Source: a virus
Strand: one strand, 5' to 3'
DNA length: 21,350 nt
IMG/VR virus record: IMGVR_UViG_3300022200_008294
Coordinates: 1 to 21,350 of that record
Shown here piece after piece: positions 20,046 to 21,350 of the stretch (positions are counted from its first letter, which is position 1; every line of letters starts with the position of its first letter). The notes under the pieces were generated by a model. The model worked only from the letters and a program-made list of their open reading frames with translations. It did no database searches and was not told the DNA's origin. A program made the translations under genes and the position numbers.

Positions 20046-20990
20046 TTAAAAATTCCAATCGTCATCATAACTTATTATATCAGGAATCTCCATAATGTCA
20101 TCTGATATTTCAGAGTATGCTGTAACGATATCATTTTCCATCTCTCTAACCAAAGCTAATTGGGCTTGAAGATCTGTGATGTTACTGTCTCTGTGTAGAA
20201 TCTTTAGTGTGCAATATGCTATAAGGTATCTTTCAACCATTTCATCTAACAAAACGTGCGTAGAAGAATAAGCCCCTGCTACGACGTAATCACCAACTGA
20301 AATAGTCTCCCCTGATTCAAAAGCAAAAGCGGCATCAACTGTTACGACTCCTGTTGCAGCGTCTACACCAGTGATTTTGATATTTCGCATTTTAACATTA
20401 CCTTCCTCGTCAACAATACTTATTCTAGTAAACTTAGCAAGTTCCGTAGAGTCTACAGAATCTGTTGATACGTTTAGAGCTAGAGCCGATATTGCAGAAG
20501 TAGTTAGCGTTACTGAAGCAACCGATCCTCTTCTAAGATCTAACTTTGGTAACTTGTGAGTATACGTTACTCTTAATTGACCAGAAGCAGATGTTGGTAT
20601 AGGCACTATTAAAAACGCCCCCGCTTTTCTAATGTACTTTAGAGGATTACCGTCAGCACCTGAGTTTCTCTCGAATAGAGATCCCGGTCTTAGAGGATAG
20701 AAGTTATCTGTACCAGAAGTGTCTGAGCTAAATTCTACTTGGCTAACTTTATTTCCCATATAGGCTTTGTTTGGTAATGTATATGATTCTTGATTAGCCA
20801 CAACTGCCGTAGTATATTCTGTTAGAAATACCGATGGATGTTTTTGTGTTATTAGGTTTTGTATTCTAAATTGAGCGTCATTAAGAAATCTAAGAAACTC
20901 CGCATCTTGGATACCTATAGTATCTGATACGTCTGTATTCTCTGAAGAGTTTCTTACATCGTCAATTAGATAACTTACATATCTAGACAT
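20046..20990 (-). CDS. head-to-tail adaptor-like protein (T7 gp11 / P22 gp4 type)
   Basis: This 314-residue protein has an N-terminal helical part typical of adaptors (IGIQDAEFLRFLNDAQFRI, 26-44), a beta-rich middle (SYTLPNKAY, 69-77; FYPLRPGSLFERN, 97-109; a strand reading LRVTYTHKLPKLDL, 139-152) and a C-terminal helical region (LLDEMVERYLIAYCTLKIL, 247-265) followed by a long acidic helix. Residues about 157-240 look like an inserted beta module ending SVGDYVVAG, before the helical part resumes. Such proteins ring the portal and join it to the tail nozzle. The start overlaps the stop of the upstream gene (TAATG). Family is inferred from architecture and from the nozzle-like gene immediately downstream. 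Confidence 0.62.
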   Translation of the reverse strand: MSRYVSYLIDDVRNSSENTDVSDTIGIQDAEFLRFLNDAQFRIQNLITQKHPSVFLTEYTTAVVANQESYTLPNKAYMGNKVSQVEFSSDTSGTDNFYPLRPGSLFERNSGADGNPLKYIRKAGAFLIVPIPTSASGQLRVTYTHKLPKLDLRRGSVASVTLTTSAISALALNVSTDSVDSTELAKFTRISIVDEEGNVKMRNIKITGVDAATGVVTVDAAFAFESGETISVGDYVVAGAYSSTHVLLDEMVERYLIAYCTLKILHRDSNITDLQAQLALVREMENDIVTAYSEISDDIMEIPDIISYDDDWNF

Positions 20991-21349
20991 TAAAATGCTC
21001 CTAATATATTTTGAGCCATGTTGTTATAACCCTCTGCAATAGCCTTACCTTTATCTTCTTCTATCTGACCCAAAGCAGCCAGTTTCTTTCCTTCAATTTC
21101 TCTTTGCTTGGATTTTTTAGCAGCTCTTGATTTAGCTGCACCCATGATACCACCGGCAACTGCACCTACAGCAGCTCCATATGGACCAAATGCTGCACCT
21201 GATAATGCTCCTGAAGTAGCTCCGTCTACGGCTCCACCTTTTTCACCACCTCCTGCCATTGTACCAAGTGACTTACCTGTAACACCTTCTAATAAAGATT
21301 TAGCAGCACCTGCTTTTCCAGCAGCATTTGAAAAACCTTCTCCGGTCAT
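20990..21349 (-). CDS. glycine-zipper virion protein (119 aa, start at window edge)
   Basis: A 119-residue frame with an ATG at 21349, one base from the right edge, so the true start may lie outside. The middle (about 40-70) is an alanine/glycine-rich hydrophobic run (GAAFGPYGAAVGAVAGGIMG) with the spacing of a glycine zipper, followed by a basic stretch (KSRAAKKSKQRE) and a helical end. Proteins of this kind near the tail genes are often internal or ejection components that contact membrane. It lies immediately upstream of the adaptor-like gene with overlapping codons. No specific family can be named. Confidence 0.55.
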   Translation of the reverse strand: MTGEGFSNAAGKAGAAKSLLEGVTGKSLGTMAGGGEKGGAVDGATSGALSGAAFGPYGAAVGAVAGGIMGAAKSRAAKKSKQREIEGKKLAALGQIEEDKGKAIAEGYNNMAQNILGAF

Positions 21350-21350
21350 A

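Noticed and set aside
1-21350. CRISPR array, insertion sequence, integrase or attachment site
   Set aside because: No regularly spaced direct repeats, transposase or recombinase motifs, or terminal inverted repeats were noticed on either strand.

Overview
The window looks like part of the genome of a tailed double-stranded DNA phage with a short, podovirus-type tail. The evidence is a dense set of overlapping small genes with strong Shine-Dalgarno (SD) sites, a complete phage replication and recombination toolkit, and a block of tail-nozzle, adaptor and ejection-type virion genes. The DNA is AT-rich. SD sites of the AAGGAG type precede almost every gene. A Gram-negative bacterial host is the best guess, from the P22/T7-like tail genes, the holin family and the virion peptidase, but nothing in the window names the host. 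No integrase, repressor, terminase, portal, capsid, tRNA, insertion sequence or CRISPR array is visible.

Region 1 (1-12211) is the early and middle region, read almost entirely rightward. It opens with small unknown genes (1-768). One leftward gene follows, a RusA-type Holliday-junction resolvase (695-1198), antisense to its neighbours. Next come a primase-polymerase/DUF3987 ATPase (1460-3625), a RecE-like exonuclease (4107-4934), many small genes, a DUF669 single-strand-binding-type protein (5946-6365), and a family A DNA polymerase (7027-8748). Between DUF669 and the polymerase genes lies the only long non-coding stretch (6366-6659). It is GC-richer than most of its surroundings and can be folded into many helices, including a pseudoknot, so it is a candidate structured RNA. 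Downstream are KOW-like, zinc-ribbon and HTH small proteins, a PD-(D/E)XK nuclease-like protein (9610-10206), a phage-encoded PQ-loop/SemiSWEET-like membrane protein (10209-10466), a DUF3310 protein (10587-11003), several tiny membrane peptides, and a 3TM-type holin (11718-12068).

Region 2 (12208-21350) is read leftward and converges on region 1 with stop codons that overlap. In order of transcription it encodes a glycine-zipper protein (partial, right edge), a head-to-tail adaptor-like protein, a large tail nozzle/stabilisation-like protein, a small beta-rich protein, an Ala/Gln-rich virion protein with a detachable C-terminal module, a protein with an N-terminal M15-type peptidoglycan peptidase domain, and a second large ejection-type protein with hydrophobic glycine-rich segments.

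The replication genes form a plausible working set: primase/ATPase, polymerase with proofreading, ssDNA-binding partner, exonuclease and resolvase. The leftward genes build the tail and the DNA-ejection apparatus. Family assignments come from reading motifs by eye. No database search or folding program was run.
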